NCBI GenBank assembly: GCA_031255415.1
Contig: JAIRSO010000066.1
Coordinates: 24,163 to 88,162, forward strand
Length of the DNA stretch: 64,000 nucleotides
Reading direction: 5' to 3'
From: Oscillospiraceae bacterium
GTDB lineage: Bacteria; Bacillota; Clostridia; Christensenellales; Aristaeellaceae
Part shown: positions 61,796 to 64,000 of the stretch, in pieces
Layout: each line of letters starts with the position of its first letter
Numbering within the stretch: position 1 is the first letter of the stretch
Notes under the pieces: generated by a model
The model's database searches: none
Told to the model about the DNA's origin: nothing
The model's input: only the letters and a program-made list of their open reading frames with translations
Program-made: the position numbers and the translations under genes

Positions 61796-62152
61796 GTTTG
61801 ATTATCATAACAGGCTATGAGGGAAAGAGTAGCGCGAGAGCGGCTCACAGAAAGCGGCCGGCTCCGGAAACGGAGGATCGGAAGCGCGGCTTTCGGTCAG
61901 GATGAGAGGCGCGGGACACGCGCGCGCGAATACACCCCTCGTCGGCGTTTGATTATGCCGGAAGCCCCGCCCCGAACCGTTTAGCGGCGTAGGCGGCGGC
62001 GTGAGGCGCGCGTTAAGCGCCTGGCGCGCTTTGGGTAGGCTGAACGTCTGCCGCGCGCCGTGAGGTCGCGTCTTTAACGCGCGGCAAACGCGGGTGGTAC
62101 CGCGAGCAACGCTCGCCCCGCGGGACAGGAATGTCCCGCGAGGCGGGCGTTT
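61796..62152 (+). promoter_or_regulatory. T-box riboswitch, predicted tRNA-Tyr specific
   Basis: T-box sequence GGGTGGTACCGCG at 62092-62104. Stem I base: GAGGG (61819-61823) with CCCTC (61936-61940). Opposite the AGAGTA of its internal loop lies GAA-TAC-A, giving specifier TAC (tyrosine) at 61931-61933. The next helix is GCGCG (61832-61836) with CGCGC (61923-61927). TGGT would pair with discriminator A, as in tRNA-Tyr. Terminator: 18-bp stem (62110-62127 with 62132-62149, one G-U, one mismatch), loop GGAA, then TTT. The specifier is read from position rules only. Confidence 0.85.
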
Positions 62153-62199
62153 ACGATTGCTCCGGTTGTTTGGATTAATGAAGAGAGGGATGGTCTGGC

Positions 62200-63828
62200 A
62201 TGCCTATCACCCAATTCCTGGAATCGAACGCGAGGCTTTGGCCTAACGACGCGGCGCTGGCGGAGATTAATCCGTCGCTGGCGAGGTCCGCCTCCGACTG
62301 GCGCGAGTTCTCGCTGGTGGAGACCGCTGCCGAGCCGGGTTACCGCAAGGAGCTGACGTGGCGGGAGTTCGACGAGCGCGCGAACCAGGTCGCGAACCTG
62401 CTGGCGAGCGCGGGGATCAAGCGGGGCGATAAGGTCGCGCTGCTGCTGATGAACTGCCTGGAGTGGCTGCCTATCTATTTCGGGATACTCAAGGCGGGCG
62501 CGCTAGCCGTGCCGATGAACTTTAGGTATACATCGTCCGAGATCGAGTATTGCCTAAAACTGGCGGATTGCCGCGCGCTGGTGTTCGGGCCGGAGTTTAT
62601 AGAGCGCGTGGGCGCGCTGTCGGAACAGTCGCGTCCGGAACTGATGTGGTTTGAGGGCGCGGGGAGCGTCGCGTTCGCGCGGGATATGGAGAGCGAGGCC
62701 GACGCTATGCCCGTATCGAGTCCTGGTATTCCGCTGACCGACGGCGACGACGCGGCGATATACTTTTCATCCGGCACGACGGGTTTTCCCAAAGCGATAC
62801 TGCACGATCACGGCGCGCTGGCGTTCTCGTGCGAGGTGGAGCGCGCGCATCATGGGCAGACGCGGGACGACGTGTTCCTGTGCATCCCGCCGCTGTATCA
62901 TACGGGCGCTAAGATGCATTGGTTTGGTAGTCTGATATCGGGCGGGCGCGCGGTTCTGCTGCGCGGCGCTAAGCCTGAGTGGATACTCAAGGCCGCGTCC
63001 GACGAGCGCGCGAGCATAGTGTGGCTGCTGGCGCCGTGGGCGCAGGATATAATGGACGCTATCGAACGCGGGGATATCCGGCTGGAGGATTACGATCTAT
63101 CGGCGTGGCGGCTGATGCATATAGGCGCGCAGCCCGTGCCGCCCAGCCTCATCAAGCGCTGGCGCGCGCTGTTCCCGAATCACGAGTATGATACCAACTA
63201 CGGATTATCCGAATCGACGGGTCCGGGCGCGGTGCATCTGGGCATAGGGAACCTGCGCAAGATCGGCGCGATCGGCGTGCCTGGAGAGGGCTGGCGCGCG
63301 AAGGTCGTAAGCGAGAACGGCGGCGAGGCCGCGATCGACGAGGTCGGCGAGCTGATCGTATCGGGCCGCGGCGTGATGAAGGAGTATTATAAAGACCCCG
63401 CCGCGACGGCCGCCGCGCTCAAAGACGGCTGGCTGTACACGGGGGATATGGCAAGGCGCGACGAGGATGGTTTCATCTGGCTGGTGGATCGGAAGAAGGA
63501 TGTGATCATCACCGGGGGCGAGAACCTGTACCCGGTGCAGATAGAGGATTTCCTTCGCGGCATGGCAAAGATTAAGGACGTTGCGGTGATAGGGCTGCCC
63601 GATAGGCGGTTGGGCGAGATAGCAGCCGCGATCATCGAGGCGAAGCCCGGCCAGACGCTGACCGAATCGGAAGTGGAATCGTTCTGCCAGGCGCTGCCCC
63701 GGTATAAGCGTCCGCGCAGGATCATATTCGACAGCGTGCCGCGCAACCTCACCGGGAAGATCGAGAAACCGAAGCTGAGGGAACGATACCGCGCGGCTAG
63801 ATTGGTTGAAACGGAGACTACCGGGTGA
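62200..63828 (+). CDS. AMP-dependent acyl/aryl-CoA ligase
   Basis: 542 residues of the ANL superfamily. P-loop YFSSGTTGFPKA, A5-type motif NYGLSESTG, A7 YTGDMARRDEDG, hinge region WLVDRKKDVIITGGENLYP and catalytic Lys in NLTGKIEKPKL. It activates an acid to its CoA thioester. The branch is that of fatty or 4-coumarate-type ligases. ATG at 62200 is 48 nt after the T-box terminator. Control by a tyrosine T-box suggests an aromatic substrate or tyrosine-catabolic role, but that is inference. Confidence 0.92.
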   Translation: MPITQFLESNARLWPNDAALAEINPSLARSASDWREFSLVETAAEPGYRKELTWREFDERANQVANLLASAGIKRGDKVALLLMNCLEWLPIYFGILKAGALAVPMNFRYTSSEIEYCLKLADCRALVFGPEFIERVGALSEQSRPELMWFEGAGSVAFARDMESEADAMPVSSPGIPLTDGDDAAIYFSSGTTGFPKAILHDHGALAFSCEVERAHHGQTRDDVFLCIPPLYHTGAKMHWFGSLISGGRAVLLRGAKPEWILKAASDERASIVWLLAPWAQDIMDAIERGDIRLEDYDLSAWRLMHIGAQPVPPSLIKRWRALFPNHEYDTNYGLSESTGPGAVHLGIGNLRKIGAIGVPGEGWRAKVVSENGGEAAIDEVGELIVSGRGVMKEYYKDPAATAAALKDGWLYTGDMARRDEDGFIWLVDRKKDVIITGGENLYPVQIEDFLRGMAKIKDVAVIGLPDRRLGEIAAAIIEAKPGQTLTESEVESFCQALPRYKRPRRIIFDSVPRNLTGKIEKPKLRERYRAARLVETETTG

Positions 63829-63847
63829 GGGGATTATTACACGCGAA

Positions 63848-63888
63848 GGCATTGTAATACCGCCGCGAAGCCGCAGTATTGCAATGCC
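63848..63888. repeat. Inverted repeat after the CoA ligase gene
   Basis: GGCATTGTAATAC (63848-63860) pairs with GTATTGCAATGCC (63876-63888) apart from one T-G pair; loop 15 nt. No T-run follows, so it is not a clear terminator. The remaining bases to the window end (172 nt after the gene) hold no ORF that I can support. Confidence 0.65.
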
Positions 63889-64000
63889 CGCGAACCCGGC
63901 TGAAAGCGCCCTCCGCTAGGCTAGTAGTCTGCTAAGTCCAAACACTCAGTTATGAGCGGATCTTTTCGCCGCTCGCGTCGGTTCTTTCCGTCGACGGACC

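Overview
The window is a GC-rich chromosomal segment of an endospore-forming, Gram-positive, probably anaerobic member of the Clostridia. Spore genes are spread through it (gpr, spoIIP, ytfJ, yqfC/yqfD and a spoIIIAH-like gene), and it has the low-GC Gram-positive orders yqfC-yqfD-phoH-pgpH-ybeY-cdd-era-recO and rplU-prp-rpmA. No phage, IS transposase, CRISPR array, tRNA or rRNA gene was seen. TTG and GTG starts are common. The GC-rich codon use produces many long antisense ORFs, which were left out.

Layout. 0-3.6 kb: the end of a patatin-like phospholipase gene, L-fucose isomerase, and an unrecognised protein with two beta-sandwich-like segments. 3.6-9.9 kb (minus): an ECF sigma factor with a zinc-finger/DUF4349 membrane protein, glycerol kinase, and a large membrane-anchored PQQ-type propeller. 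10.1-15.1 kb (plus): M24 peptidase, EF-P, a CD1247-type protein, glycyl-tRNA synthetase and a GT2 glycosyltransferase. 15.0-17.5 kb (minus): a URO-D-like protein and an RlmI-like methyltransferase. 17.7-22.7 kb: L21-Prp-L27, a DUF554 protein, a zinc-ribbon gene behind a structured leader, gpr and spoIIP. 22.7-29.9 kb (minus): a MATE exporter, then a tightly overlapping operon of beta-lactamase-like protein, PLP decarboxylase, HAD-Tmk fusion, BglII-like nuclease, MT-A70 methylase and MnmA. 30-31.9 kb: DUF2953, ytfJ, RNase P RNA and a MITE-like inverted repeat. 31.9-39.4 kb (minus): the recO-to-yqfC block. 39.5-40.9 kb: a DnaA-box cluster, two terminators, a ferritin-like gene and a 14-bp tandem repeat. 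40.9-51.7 kb: AI-2E exporter, VanW protein, several unrecognised proteins, upp, recQ, a pyruvyltransferase-like protein and an FtsJ-like methyltransferase. 51.7-61.7 kb (minus): asnS, obg, a PAP2-like protein, ispA, xseB, xseA, folD, nusB, DUF2273, amaP, an Asp23 protein and SpoIIIAH. 61.8-63.8 kb: a T-box leader followed by an acyl/aryl-CoA ligase.

Most notable observations. (1) A 24-bp sequence is shared by two distant intergenic gaps (2.6 and 53.2 kb). At both, the plus strand changes from purine-rich to pyrimidine-rich, so the genes on either side use opposite classes of synonymous codons. (2) A T-box whose specifier reads as UAC (tyrosine) precedes a CoA ligase rather than a tRNA synthetase. 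(3) A promoter-proximal leader with a long hairpin and an exact 8-nt anti-Shine-Dalgarno precedes a small zinc-ribbon gene. (4) A DnaA-box cluster lies next to an AT-rich palindrome, far from any dnaA gene. (5) A restriction-modification pair is translationally coupled inside a housekeeping operon. All calls were made by reading the sequence; no database search or folding was run.
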